Notes: generated from the sequence alone by a model not told the origin. A stretch of 64,000 bases of DNA from Limisphaerales bacterium (GCA_024761205.1 JAMASS010000010.1:1-64000), one strand, 5' to 3'; shown: positions 44,269-54,013, counted from the first letter of the stretch. Made by a program: numbers and translations.

Positions 44269-45741
44269 ATGAATCTTAGAATCTTGAGTAAGCTGATCGG
44301 CGTGCTGCTGATTCTTTTGGCGGTTTCCCAAGGGGTGTGTCTGGCTTTTTCGATTTGGCGCGGGGAATTCGCCGAGGGGTTGGATGCGGTTGAGGCTTTT
44401 TCGATTTCCATTGGTTTGGCTCTGATTTCCGGTTTGGCGTTTTTTGTCTTGGGACGAGACTCCGGCAATGAGTTGTTGCGGCGCGAGTCGGTTTCTGTGG
44501 TGGGCCTTGGGTGGATTTTCTGCACGCTTTATGGAGCGCTTCCTTATCTGTTGTGCGAACCGCGGATGAGTCTGGCCGACGGCTTGTTTGAGTCGGTGTC
44601 CGGATTTACGGCTACGGGGGCGACGGTGATTGAGGATTTGGAGCGGTTGCCCAAGAGTTTGCTTCTTTGGCGAGGGCTGACTCAATGGCTTGGGGGGATG
44701 GGCATCCTGGTGTTGTTTGTGGCGTTGCTTTCATCGTTTGGAGCGGGGAGCAAGGCGCTGTTTCGGCACGAATCGTCGACTGTTGAAACGGAGGGTTTGA
44801 GTCCGCGGATTCAATGGATTTCACTGCAACTGTGGGGGATTTACGTTTTTCTTTCGCTGATCTGTTTTTTGGGTATGCGGCTGCTGGGGATGGGGAGTTT
44901 TGATGCGGTTTGTCACACTTTTACGACTGTGGCCACCGGCGGGTTTAGCACTTATAATGATAGTGTCGCTCATTTTGACAGTTTTGCGATTGAGCTCTGG
45001 ATCGAGTTGTTCATGCTTCTCGGCGCGATGAATTTCATGCTGTACGCGTGGCTGCTCCGACGTCAGTGGGATCGTTGGCGGCAGGATGAAGCGAGCAAGG
45101 CACTGCTGCTGATTTTGAGTTTGGCCGCCTTAGTTATTGCGTTGAACCTCGTTTGGAGCGACGTTGATCTTTCGTATCTGGAAAGCTTCCGTCAGGCCCT
45201 TTTTCAGGTGATTGCGATTATGACGACCACCGGATTCACCACGGCGGACTATGATCAATGGCCCGCTTTTTCCGTGATTCTGCTGGTGGCGTTGATGGTC
45301 ATCGGGGGGTGCGCGGGTTCTACCTCCGGCGGGCTGAAGGTGGGGCGAATGGTGCTTTTCTTCAAGATCGTTCGCTATCAGCTCCGGACCGGTTTCCGAC
45401 CGAATCAGGTCATGAAGTTGAGGCTGAACGGGAATGCGGTGTCGGAATCGTTTCGGATAGACACGCTGTTCCTGATCGCAACGGCTGCCATTTCCTTGTT
45501 GCTGGGCACGGTTGTGGTGAGTTGTTTGCAGCCGGGGTTGGATGTGCGGAGTTGCTTTTCCTCGGCGTTGGCGACCCTGTTTAACATTGGTCCGGCCTTG
45601 GGCGAAGTCGGACCGACTCGAACTTACGCCGACCTCAATGGTGTGACGAAGGTCTTCTTGTCCTGCTTGATGGTCTTGGGCCGTCTGGAATTCTACGCCT
45701 TGTTGGTTTTGTTCATGCCGTCCCTCTGGAGGCGCTATTAG
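44269..45741 (+). CDS. trkH: TrkH family potassium uptake protein
   Basis: The ion-conducting subunit of the Trk system, 490 residues. I take ATG 44269 (CAAGGA ribosome site just before) and not the far upstream 43945, whose extra 108 residues are low-complexity GC-rich translation. Helices begin with ILSKLIGVLLILLAVSQGVC. Selectivity-filter loops: SVSGFTATGATVIEDLERLP (about 105), VCHTFTTVATGGFSTYNDSV (about 215), IAIMTTTGFTTADYDQWP (about 313) and a fourth near CFSSALATLFNIGPALGEVG. GGCAGSTSGGLKVGRM (about 345) is the conserved loop. The NAD-binding partner TrkA is not adjacent; the Kef proteins carry TrkA-N domains but are unlikely partners. Confidence 0.94.
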   Translation: MNLRILSKLIGVLLILLAVSQGVCLAFSIWRGEFAEGLDAVEAFSISIGLALISGLAFFVLGRDSGNELLRRESVSVVGLGWIFCTLYGALPYLLCEPRMSLADGLFESVSGFTATGATVIEDLERLPKSLLLWRGLTQWLGGMGILVLFVALLSSFGAGSKALFRHESSTVETEGLSPRIQWISLQLWGIYVFLSLICFLGMRLLGMGSFDAVCHTFTTVATGGFSTYNDSVAHFDSFAIELWIELFMLLGAMNFMLYAWLLRRQWDRWRQDEASKALLLILSLAALVIALNLVWSDVDLSYLESFRQALFQVIAIMTTTGFTTADYDQWPAFSVILLVALMVIGGCAGSTSGGLKVGRMVLFFKIVRYQLRTGFRPNQVMKLRLNGNAVSESFRIDTLFLIATAAISLLLGTVVVSCLQPGLDVRSCFSSALATLFNIGPALGEVGPTRTYADLNGVTKVFLSCLMVLGRLEFYALLVLFMPSLWRRY

Positions 45742-45819
45742 TTTGCCAGGCGGACATTGGCTGCGTTTCGGCTTGAATTCTTCGTTGCCTGTCGGTTGGC
45801 GGAATCGCATAATCTCTCT

Positions 45820-47301
45820 GTGAAACACTTCCTGTGGTTGCTCTCGGTTCTTGTTCTGGCGGCTAGTTCTCTAAGGGCGCAGGATCGTCCCAATGTTCTT
45901 TTGATCCTCGTTGACGATTTGAAACCAGTGATCGGCTGCTACGGGGACCCGCTGGCCATTACTCCCAATATTGACCGCTTGGCGGCGCGGGGGGTTCGCT
46001 TCGAGCGGGCTTATTGCAATCAGGCGGTCTGCGCGCCATCACGGAATAATCTGTTGCTCGGGACGCGTTCCACCTCGTTGGGCATCTATTCTTTGGGGCA
46101 GAACTTTCGGCTGGGCGCTCCGGACGCCGTCACGATGCCGCAGTATTTCATGCGGCACAACTACCGCACCGAAGCGATTGGCAAGGTACTGCACACCGGT
46201 CACGGCAATCATGATGACTTGGCTTCGTGGTCCACGCCGCCGCTGCACGAAAAGGTGGTGGAGTATTTGCTGCCGGAGAACTCCGCCGGCGGGAAATTGA
46301 CGCGAGAGGAGGCTTTCTTTACCAACCGGACGTTGGATCGAATTCAGTCGCTTCCCCGAGGGTCTGCTTGGGAGGTCGCTGATGTCGAGGACAACGCCTA
46401 TGCCGATGGACGGATAGCGGAGGAAGCGATTCGACGGCTGCGCGCAGCGAAGAGGCGTCCGGAGCAGCCGCTTTTTCTGGCGCTGGGGTTTGTTAAACCC
46501 CATCTGCCTTTTACGGCCCCGAAAAAGTATTGGGACATGCATGATCCGAATGCGTTCCAGCTCGCTTCTGATCAACATCACCCCGAGGGGGCGCCGAGCT
46601 ATGCCGGCAAACGCGGCGGTGAGATGGTCAATTACGCACCGTTAACGCTTGACAACCTGAAGGGGGAGGAGATGCAGCGGCAGCTGATTCATGGCTACTA
46701 TGCGGCTGCGACCTTCACCGACACTCAGATTGGGAAGGTGCTGGATGAATTGGATCGATTGGAGTTGTCGAAGAACACGGTGATCGTGCTGTGGGGAGAT
46801 CATGGTTGGCATCTCGGCGATCATGGTTACTGGACAAAGCACACCAACTATGAGCAGGCCAATCGAATCCCGATAATAATCGCCGCGCCGGGAGTTGCGG
46901 CCGCGGGGCGCGCGACTCTGCAGTTGGCCGAAACGGTCGATATCTACCCGACGCTCGCGGAATTGGCCGGATTACCAACGCCCGACGGGCCGCAGTCTAT
47001 TGACGGCATGAGTCTGGTTCCGGTGCTCCGCGATCCGAGTCGAAAGATTCGCGATCATGCGTATCATTGTTATCCGCGCGGCGACCGGCTGGGGCGAGCG
47101 ATTCGAACGGAACAATATCGCTTGGTGGAGTGGAAGAAGATCAGCGATCCCGTCGAGTCGGCTGATTACGAGCTGTACGACTACATCAATGATCCGGGCG
47201 AAAAGCGAAATGTGGCTGCTGAGCGACCCAAGGTCGTTTCTCAGTTGGCATCGGTGCTCGCTCGTCATCCAGAGGCGAAACGAGTTCGGCGACGGCGGTG
47301 A
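45820..47301 (+). CDS. Secreted sulfatase, iduronate-2-sulfatase type
   Basis: A type I sulfatase. The likely start is GTG 45820 (residues VKHFLWLLSVLVLAASSLRA form the signal peptide); an ATG at 45757 would add 21 residues. Family parts: NVLLILVDDLKPVIGCYGDP (metal Asp pair), CAPSRNNLLLGTRSTSLGIY with the Cys (about residue 71) that becomes formylglycine, TEAIGKVLHTGHGNHDDLAS, PLFLALGFVKPHLPFTAPKK, and VIVLWGDHGWHLGDHGYWTK. The VDDLKPxxGCYG and GKVxH patterns point to iduronate-2-sulfatase-like enzymes that act on glycosaminoglycan-type or algal sulfated sugars. It starts only 16-79 bases past trkH. Confidence 0.93.
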   Translation: MKHFLWLLSVLVLAASSLRAQDRPNVLLILVDDLKPVIGCYGDPLAITPNIDRLAARGVRFERAYCNQAVCAPSRNNLLLGTRSTSLGIYSLGQNFRLGAPDAVTMPQYFMRHNYRTEAIGKVLHTGHGNHDDLASWSTPPLHEKVVEYLLPENSAGGKLTREEAFFTNRTLDRIQSLPRGSAWEVADVEDNAYADGRIAEEAIRRLRAAKRRPEQPLFLALGFVKPHLPFTAPKKYWDMHDPNAFQLASDQHHPEGAPSYAGKRGGEMVNYAPLTLDNLKGEEMQRQLIHGYYAAATFTDTQIGKVLDELDRLELSKNTVIVLWGDHGWHLGDHGYWTKHTNYEQANRIPIIIAAPGVAAAGRATLQLAETVDIYPTLAELAGLPTPDGPQSIDGMSLVPVLRDPSRKIRDHAYHCYPRGDRLGRAIRTEQYRLVEWKKISDPVESADYELYDYINDPGEKRNVAAERPKVVSQLASVLARHPEAKRVRRRR

Positions 47302-47314
47302 GCGTTCGAGCATT

Positions 47315-47561
47315 TAGGGAACCGCGCGGAGCCAGCACAGCGTGCGTGTGCGGGGCTTGAAGCCTGTGCGGTTGCACAGCGTTCGGCGAAGGGTTTGCCA
47401 TTGACAAGGCGGGCCAACGGGATAGGCGCGGCGAACCAGACAGCGCGCGGATTTTGCAGGCGCCCGGGCACTGCCATGCCATACTTTTTGAGGCGTCGCC
47501 GGCGTGCCGGCAATTTTATGCCCTGAGCCTGAACGCCGGATACTGGTTCAGAGGTTCCCTA
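47315..47561. mobile_element. MITE-like element with TAGGGAACC inverted ends
   Basis: A 247-base GC-rich segment bounded by TAGGGAACC (47315-47323) and its exact inverse GGTTCCCTA (47553-47561). The right end read inward, TAGGGAACCTCTGAACCAG, resembles IS5-group ends. No coding capacity is visible inside. It begins 14 bases after the sulfatase stop. The family is inferred from the end sequence only. Confidence 0.55.
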
Positions 47562-48054
47562 GAAGCGCGAGGGCAGCTCCGGAGGTGCCGATAAAGGTCA
47601 AAAAAGGGATGCAGTCATGTTCAAGCTCTTTCTGTTATGGGACCGGCTGGAGGCTGTTGTTATCGTTGTTATCACTGCGTAACGGAACTTACAAAGAGTT
47701 CGCCGTTTCGCCTGAGCAATGGAAGGAGTTTGCAATCCCCGCCCGCTGCCTGGATTCAAGCTGTTGTGTGGGGCGAGCGACCCGACATGAAACGAGTCAC
47801 ACAGTGATAACGGGTGGAGATATGAGAAAAGGGCGGGGCGGCGTCAACGGGAACGATGAGAAATTTTGCGATTTTTTGGGATGCTTTCGGGAGTTTTGAG
47901 GGTTTCCGGTGATTAGCGTTGCGGGCGGTTGTTTTGGCTTAGCCAAGGAGCGGCCGGAAAAGGGCCGCATTGGATGGGTATCAGTGTTGTTGGCGATAGT
48001 GTTGGGGCTGTTTGATGGCGTTCGGAGCGGGCGGCGCTGCGTGCGGGTTATGAG
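47562..48054. other. Intergenic region without a supported gene
   Basis: About 490 bases between two convergent sulfatase genes. A 131-residue plus-strand frame (47504-47899) spans the end of the MITE-like element and has Cys- and Arg-rich, motif-free sequence, so I do not call it. No terminator hairpin was recognised. Confidence 0.4.
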
Positions 48055-49548
48055 TCAGCGAGCGAGTTCGGGAAAGGCGGCGGCAAGGTCCAGTGTGTCG
48101 TCATACTTTTTTTGTTGACGCTGGAGGTTGGCGAAGAGTGTTTTCATTCGTTCCGTTTGCGCCGGCTGATGGGCGAGGTCGTGTTGTTCGTGGCGGTCGG
48201 CTGCGTAGTTGTAGAGGCGTTTGACCTTGAGTTTTGGGTAAAGGATTAGTTTCCAGCCGTCGTGTCGGATGGCGCGTTGGCTCTCGGTGTATGCGCTGTA
48301 GACGCCTTTTGATGTTTCTTTCTTGCCCTCGAGGAGAGGGAGTAGCGATCGGAATTCGACTCCATTTCGTTCGTTGTCTCCGGCAAGGTGCAGGCTGGTG
48401 GCCATCAGATCTTGAAGAAAGATGGGAGTGCCGATGACTTGGCCCGGCTTGGCTTTGGGGCCCACAATGATGAAGGGCGGCCGCAACGAGTGGTCATACA
48501 TGTTTTGTTTTCCCATGAGCCCGTGATGACCGCAAGCGAGGCCGTGGTCTGCTGTGTAGATGATCCAGGTGTTGTCACGCAGACCCTGCGCTTGGAGTTC
48601 ATTAAGGATTCTGCCGATTTGTTCGTCGAGGTGGGAAATGATCGCGTAGTATTCACGACGATGGACTTTGACGGCATACTCGGTGCGCGGATAGACGGCT
48701 AGGGCTTCGTCGCGGAGTCCGGGATTCAGGCCGGAAGTGTTGTGCGGATACTTGTCCTGATACGGCGTGGGCAGCTTGACGCTTTCTAGCGGATAACGAT
48801 CCAAAAATTCCTGAGGGCTTTGCCGGGGATCGTGCGGCGCATTGAAGGCCAAGTACATGAAGAAGGGTTTTGTGCTGCCGCTGGCGGCTCGTTTGCCCTC
48901 AGAGCGCAGGAAGCCGACGGCGTCGTCGGCGAGGATTTCAGACCAGTGCCTGCCGCCTTCCCAGAACCCGCCAAACTTCGGGTCGGCCGGGCTCCAATCA
49001 TCCGGTTGGCTTTCAATGGGGCGATGGTAGCCCACGGTTGTCGTGCGGTCGCTGCGACTGTCATTGGGCATGCCGGGACGGATGTGCGTGACGTGGTCGA
49101 AGAGGTGATGGGGACTGACGCCGATGTGCCATTTCCCGGTGAAATAGGTTTCGTAGCCGAGCAACCGCATCCGGCGCGGCCAGAGGGCGTTGTAGAATTG
49201 ATTCTGTTCGGCAGCGCTTTGATTCTTCAGGTTGCGCATCATTTGATTGGCGGCGTGGGCATGCCAAAGTGTTTTTCCTGTGATGAGCATTGTTCGAGAG
49301 GCGACACACACGGCGCCGGTCCACGAGCCCATGTTGAAACAATGGGTGAACTGAGCGCCTTGACGGGCGAGTCGATCGAGATGCGGCGTTTGCACCTGCG
49401 GATCGTCGCCCGGGCCTAAAGTGTCGTAGGCCTGATCATCGGCGAAAATAAACAGGATGTTGGGTTTGGCGACGGTGGCGATGGGAGCGGCAAGGACGAG
49501 GATACCAAGTCCTATTGCCCATAGGTGGCGACATGGATTCATGGTCAT
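48055..49548 (-). CDS. Secreted sulfatase (arylsulfatase/choline-sulfatase-like)
   Basis: A type I sulfatase of 497 residues with a signal peptide (HLWAIGLGILVLAAPIATVA). Key parts: NILFIFADDQAYDTLGPGDD (metal Asp pair), FNMGSWTGAVCVASRTMLIT with the Cys-type signature C-V-A-S-R (Cys near residue 81), YFTGKWHIG, PFFMYLAFNAPHDPRQSPQE, and WIIYTADHGLACGHHGLMGK. It belongs to a different subfamily from the two other sulfatases in the window; its active site has V-A-S where they have S-P-T and A-P-S. Substrate unknown. It converges with the iduronate-type sulfatase. Confidence 0.93.
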   Translation of the reverse strand: MTMNPCRHLWAIGLGILVLAAPIATVAKPNILFIFADDQAYDTLGPGDDPQVQTPHLDRLARQGAQFTHCFNMGSWTGAVCVASRTMLITGKTLWHAHAANQMMRNLKNQSAAEQNQFYNALWPRRMRLLGYETYFTGKWHIGVSPHHLFDHVTHIRPGMPNDSRSDRTTTVGYHRPIESQPDDWSPADPKFGGFWEGGRHWSEILADDAVGFLRSEGKRAASGSTKPFFMYLAFNAPHDPRQSPQEFLDRYPLESVKLPTPYQDKYPHNTSGLNPGLRDEALAVYPRTEYAVKVHRREYYAIISHLDEQIGRILNELQAQGLRDNTWIIYTADHGLACGHHGLMGKQNMYDHSLRPPFIIVGPKAKPGQVIGTPIFLQDLMATSLHLAGDNERNGVEFRSLLPLLEGKKETSKGVYSAYTESQRAIRHDGWKLILYPKLKVKRLYNYAADRHEQHDLAHQPAQTERMKTLFANLQRQQKKYDDTLDLAAAFPELAR

Positions 49549-49823
49549 GGGTTGAGCCTAGTGAATTGCGTCGTTTGTTTCAGCTTTATTTTCGTGGAAA
49601 TCTGGAATGCGGTTGGGGCGGCTGAATTTGAACGGGACGCATGAGGCCAAAGCGGCAAAGCATCGCGCACGGCTCTGGGTGTTTAATTGTTCCGCTGGTT
49701 TCTCCGTGTTTGTTGGTCCTTCCGATCGCTCCGTGAGCCGGGAGGCTGCGGTTCTCCTGTTAGCGCCAATGCCTTGCGAGTCCTTGGGATCCCGCGGTCT
49801 CCTCGGCGGGAGAGTGTGCACCT

Positions 49824-49913
49824 AGGGAAACGCTAATTAATAATTAGAAACTCGGTTTTCTCCGAAAAAATCACTGTAAATAACAACGTTCAGGGATTAA
49901 ATCAGCGTTTCCC
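49824..49913. mobile_element. MITE-like element with GGGAAACGCT inverted ends
   Basis: A 90-base AT-rich element with perfect 10-base inverted ends, GGGAAACGCT (49824-49833) and AGCGTTTCCC (49904-49913). It cannot code. The ends are like those of the 47315 element (TAGGGAA) but not the same. It sits in a gap with no gene at about 49550-50120. Confidence 0.6.
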
Positions 49914-49986
49914 CAGGCCCCCAGCCTGCCCTCCGTAGCTCTAATGCGCTTTGGGGGTGTCAGCGTCCAGCTCGGCACATCCGATT

Positions 49987-50004
49987 GCGGCGATCATTCG
50001 CCGC
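49987..50004. repeat. Palindromic hairpin repeat GCGGCGA-TCAT-TCGCCGC
   Basis: Perfect 7-base arms around a 4-base loop, followed by TTTGG. Close relatives are at 36468-36485 (one mismatch) and about 54093-54112. They look like a family of REP-type elements in gaps between genes. Confidence 0.6.
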
Positions 50005-50123
50005 TTTGGTCGACCTATGGCAGAGTTTCCGTCGGTACTCGCATCGAGTTCCGATCATGCCGACTCCTGGTTGGTAGAGGGATATGTTTTTGAGAGAACC
50101 CAGTATTGTATTAGGCTGAGGTT

Positions 50124-51200
50124 ATGTTCTCAAGCGGGCTGATCAGTGGTCAGTGTCGCCGGTTAATTCAGGTGTGTGTCGTGCTTGCGACGGTCTTCGC
50201 AACCAACGCTGCTGAGGTGGCGGCATCCCCATCCTGCAATCGCGATATTTGGCCACTCTTGTCGGATTGTTGTTTTCCATTGCCATGGACGGATGAGGCG
50301 GCCCAAAAGCGAAGTTGCATTTGGATGATCGGGAGGCGGCTCTCGATTCGGTGATCATTCCTGGCGAGGCAGTGTCCAGCGAGTTAATTGCTCGAATCAT
50401 CAATTCTTAATTCGGACGATTTGATGCCGTCCCCGGATTCGGGGATGAAGCCGCTCGAGGCGCCAAGAGATTCAATTGCTGTGTGAATAAATCAATGCTG
50501 ACTCGGTTTTGGCCCTTCGATCTGAACGGATTACCTTTTTCGGTCGAGGCGGTCCGGGCTTTTGAGGGACAGTGGTGACATGGCCTATGATCGACTTTTG
50601 TGGACCGGTCTGCTCGATTTGAAGCGTTGTGGCGGACACATGGCGATGGCGTGGTTGGATGCGGCGAGGTATGTGGATACCGATGGATTTCAGGCTGCTG
50701 CCACACGCAGTAATTGGGTTCGGCGGGACCGAGCCATTGAAGCCCATAACGAGAACATGCCCTTTGATTGATTTACGTTGAAGCACTTTGCTCGAGGTAT
50801 CTGCTACCGAACGCCACAGCAGAGCAAATATTGGCTAGGTATTTTCATCGCAATCACATGGGAATGGTGAAAGGGCAGAAACCTAAGGAATCCCGGATTG
50901 CCTATGTCATTGATCGCGTCACAAAACACCGAGGGGACGGTTTGGTTGAGATTGATGCTAGGCCGCTCACAATGCCATTCACAAGTTCAATCCGATTCCT
51001 CAGAAAGAGTATTATCAGTTAAATGCCTTTTTCAACAGTGTCGACGGAGACGGCAAGGCTGACGGAGGCGCGAAACCCTTCATGGAATATTGATCTCCCT
51101 ATCCGGTTTGCCGAACTCAAAGCGGGGCTAGAGATGATAGACAACTTCCAATCGTGGTGCCAAGTTACGGCGAATATATTGTCCTCGACATCGAAGTCTT
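50124..51200 (+). pseudogene. Broken PSCyt1 / DUF1549 secreted cytochrome-like protein
   Basis: A clear relic of the Planctomycete/Verrucomicrobia family with PSCyt1, DUF1549 and DUF1553 domains. From ATG 50124 a signal peptide (LIQVCVVLATVFATNAAEVA) leads into NRDIWPLLSDCCF, the start of the cytochrome-like domain, whose CHGPDE has become damaged. Other frames carry KLHLDDREAALDSVIIPGEA, VSSELIARIINS, SDDLMPSPDSGMKPLEA, WPFDLNGLPFSVEAVRAFEG and AWLDAARYVDTDGFQAAATR. Then NENMPFD, LPNATAEQILARYFHRNHMG, AYVIDRV and QKEYYQLNAFFNSVDGDGKA. At least seven frame changes separate the parts. The C-terminal DUF1553 half is missing. These proteins are secreted and thought to act in polysaccharide breakdown. 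Confidence 0.88.
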
Positions 51201-51464
51201 TGATTCAGCAGACAGACGGCGGCTGGAGTTGCTGCTGCGGCTGCGTTAGGAATAGTGGGATACGGAAAGGCCGGACATGCGTTCATTCATCGTGCAGGCA
51301 TGGAGGCAGCAGGAGGCATCTTTGGTATCGCATTTACAGGGCTCGGCACAACACATAGCATAGCCTTGACCCTCCGAAACAATAAGGAAGCCAAGGAAGA
51401 ATGCTTTCGTGCCTATAATGGAGCGATTGCTTCCCTTACTGAGAGGATGAAACAAAATGGCTAG
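51195..51464 (+). pseudogene. Truncated small hydrophobic protein, ORF A of a broken operon
   Basis: An open frame of about 90 codons with no start at its left end, joined to the wreck of the PSCyt1 gene. It reads AAGVAAAAALGIVGYGKAGH, AFIHRAGMEAAGGIFGIAFT and GLGTTHSIALTLRNNKEAKE, then ends TERMKQNG. Two Gly/Ala-rich hydrophobic stretches could span the membrane. The family is unknown. Its stop overlaps the start of ORF B by 8 bases (ATGGCTAG). An internal Met at 51300 could start a shorter product. Confidence 0.4.
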
Positions 51465-51849
51465 AAATAAGTTGGATTAAAGCTAAATGGCTGCTTTTCG
51501 GGCTTGTTGCTGAGTTGGTTCCAGCAACTATTAGCTAGCTTATCATTATAAATATGATCGTTGCCTGAAATTCTTAAAAGAGGCAGAAGCGGAACGTATT
51601 CCTCGGATTGTTGAGGAAAGTGCAAAATCAAGAGCCAAAACCGATGATGAAACGGCTAGGAAGTTCAAAGGAGCAATGTGGCTTTCGATGCAGCAACAAT
51701 TTGAAGCAATGCCACCTAATGAACGCCAGCGGATTGAGGAGCGAATGAGTGATCCGGATTATCAGGAGATGGTACAGCGAATAATAGATGAAGGGAGCAA
51801 AACCTTCAGTGAACTAGAAAAACGAGCACCAACCGAGACCACACCATGA
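51457..51849 (+). pseudogene. Frameshifted small membrane protein, ORF B
   Basis: MARNKLD from 51457, then after a one-base shift KAKWLLFGLVAELVPATIS (membrane helix), then after another shift AYHYKYDRCLKFLKEAEAER followed by an uninterrupted helical frame: IPRIVEESAKSRAKTDDETA, MWLSMQQQFEAMPPNERQRI, EERMSDPDYQEMVQRIIDEG. It ends at TGA 51847-51849, which overlaps the start of ORF C. The joined protein would have about 130 residues. I do not recognise the family. The 90-codon last frame is long and clean, so it was under selection until recently. Confidence 0.5.
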
Positions 51850-51968
51850 AAAATAAGACCTTACTAATTTTAGCAATCGCATCACTACTAGCGCCGCCGC
51901 CTTACGTGTTCAGTTTTTCACCGTTTGATCTCATCATTACAGCGGAGCGCGCCGCAGAGCTTGACTAG
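51846..51968 (+). CDS. Small secreted or membrane protein, ORF C (possibly truncated)
   Basis: A 40-residue frame starting ATG 51846 in an ATGA overlap with ORF B. It opens with a signal-peptide-like MKNKTLLILAIASLLAPPPY and continues VFSFSPFDLIITAERAAELD to a stop at 51966. The overlap supports translation of a real gene. The product is short for a secreted protein, so the 3' part may have been lost. Function unknown. Confidence 0.4.
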   Translation: MKNKTLLILAIASLLAPPPYVFSFSPFDLIITAERAAELD

Positions 51969-52870
51969 CGCATTACAGAATGCCACACGGCAAAAGAAAG
52001 CTCGGAGTCATCCTTGCGATCTGAGGTGGTATCTGAATTGATCGGTGTAGTGGATTGGAGCTGAGTGCCACTTTTTCCGTGGACTTTATCAGCAACAACA
52101 CAGAGTCAGAAACCATGCGATACGAAAGTATGGTGACGAGGCCGTTAGTTTTAAGGAGAGTCGCTACACCAAGGAATACAACCGGATTCCGGCTGAGTTT
52201 GAGTCCTGCTTAAGAGGACAGTAACCGAAAATTTTTATATGGACCATTCACGGAGATTCATCCCATACGGGTGCTAAGAAGTGAAACGGCTTTTGCCATG
52301 GGCGTTTGATGGAGGCACCGGCGAATCTGTTGTGAATCACTATTCAAAAACGGCTAATAATCGGCCATCTAAAACAGTCTCAAAAGAGAGCATAATGCGT
52401 CCCAAGGGGGCATTTGACAAGGAATCTTTTGCTAGATTGCAGGCCGCAGGTATGTGTGGATGATGCCCTTTTCTCACGGATGGTTATATTTTTATTATAT
52501 CATAAACCTATAACGCAGACTCGTGGAAACAAGACTCGGTTTTGATTCGCGGAAGGTTTTGGATGGTTGGTCGGCGGACTTGCTTGGCGTTGATCGTCAA
52601 TGCTTTGCGGACTTGCTAGCTAGACCTAGCTGCACTCGGTGTCTACATTCACAGCTTGTGGAAGACGTTAGCAATGGTTGAGAAGGAGGAGTCTGGCGTT
52701 TTATTTAATATATTATATTACGTGAATCAGTGAAGCGGGCCCTGTTTCACGGGAATGGAAGGACATCATTCGATCAAATCGATCTTGGCGTAGAATTAGA
52801 TTAGGGAGATTCAAACTTCGGAATACTCGGACTACCCGGAGGAATTTTCGGCTTATATTTCTTTCTGCGT
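51969..52870. other. Decayed AT-rich DNA
   Basis: About 900 bases. Plus-strand scraps at 52085-52223 (KYGDEAVSFKESRYTKEYNR then IPAEFESCLRGQ, stop) and 52281-52463 (KRLLPWAFDGGTGESVVNHY) look like coding traces. A further scrap near 52560-52680 reads DGWSADLLGVDRQCFADLLA. I cannot name any of them. Confidence 0.35.
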
Positions 52871-52872
52871 AT

Positions 52873-53858
52873 TCAGGGTATTCCGCAGCCCCATCTCCCT
52901 GAAAACCCGTTGGTTCCGGAACAGTTTGCGAATGGATTATTCGCCTTCCGGTAGATTGCTGAGCTGGCGAAAGAAGATGGTGTAGTCGACTTCTTCAATA
53001 GCAAGTAGGAGAGCAAGTTTGATCTATAGCGCGGTCGTTTAATCAGGTTGTTGGTAGATCCCCAATTTGGCAGACATAGGCTCGGTGTAGTCATGTAGAC
53101 ACGCACCGGATTTTGCTAGACAATATCTCTGGAGCCGTCAACGGTAACCGTGGATTCTTTGGACAGCCGCCGTTAGTGAACCCCCATTTGTCATCCGTGA
53201 CCGTCGTGACAACGCACTCAACGGTGGGATCGGGAATTGCCCCAATCGTCTTGCCGGTCAGAGGTTCGAATCCGGAGACTAGATTTCATCCGGAGACGAA
53301 TAATTGATCGCGACCATCGAAGTGATAAACGACTGGCGAGGTGTAGGTGGCTTCACTTGGGCGTTTGTGCTGCATTTATTGTCAGCGGTTACACTGACCG
53401 ATGAATTGGTAGAACCTGCAGACTTGATGGCTGACAAAGTTTGAGATTCTCCGTTTCGCCGGTTTTTCCCTTTGATATCCAACACGATTGTGCGAACCGA
53501 GCCGTCATTGATAAAACTGGTCCGCATGGGTCAAGATTGACCAGATGATCTTTCCGTTGTGCCGATTGAGACAAAGAACGGATTGGGTTTCGTTTGTTTC
53601 GTCTGCTGTGGGTAGATGGACGAAGTCGCCGACGATAGTCAGTGAAGCGTGACCGCGCCCGGGATGGAGGATTTCCAAGTGGTGTTTTTGGTCTCGCTCC
53701 AGTGAGTGGGGCGATTGATTGGCAGCGGCAATGCCGTTGTGAGTGAGACCCCGCCAGTTCGGCCAATCGTGAGGGGCGATGTTTTCGAATGATGCGGTGT
53801 TCAGACTGAGCAAAAAAACAATTTGGACGGAAAAAAGGCTCCTAACGATCGTCAACAT
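52873..53858 (-). pseudogene. Broken PQQ-like beta-propeller protein
   Basis: A secreted PQQ-repeat (BamB-like) propeller, read from ATG 53858: signal-like MLTIVRSLFSVQIVFLLSLN, then HDWPNWRGLTHNGIAAANQS (the family opening DWPQWRGPxRxGI), LEILHPGRGHASLTIVGDFV and QSVLCLNRHNGKIIWS. A frame change near 53510 leads to INDGSVRTIVLDIKGKNRR and SVSVTADNK. Further on RDQLFVSG, an in-frame TGA where relatives have Cys, then NLVSGFEPLTGKTIGAIPDP and TVECVVTTVTDDKWGFTNGG. The rest down to about 52873 is harder to follow. The broad identity to the family over several repeats makes the call firm. The gene is dead. Confidence 0.85.
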
Positions 53859-54013
53859 GGCCCCTATGCCGGGTCGTCTGCCTTGTGGTCAATGATCAAA
53901 CGGCGGGCGAGCTATCCTGGGAGTGATCAACCAGTAGCAATCTGCGACTAGTTAGGCTAGGGTTGAAGAGTGACGGCCCTTATCTGCAGGGGCATTTTAG
54001 GGAGTGGGGAAAA

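Noticed and set aside
47504-47899. 131-codon plus-strand frame
   Set aside because: It begins inside the MITE-like element and has no recognisable feature.
53240-53285. GGTTCGAATCC, which looks like a tRNA T-arm
   Set aside because: On the other strand it encodes part of the PQQ propeller relic (SGFEPLTGK) and no cloverleaf can be built around it.
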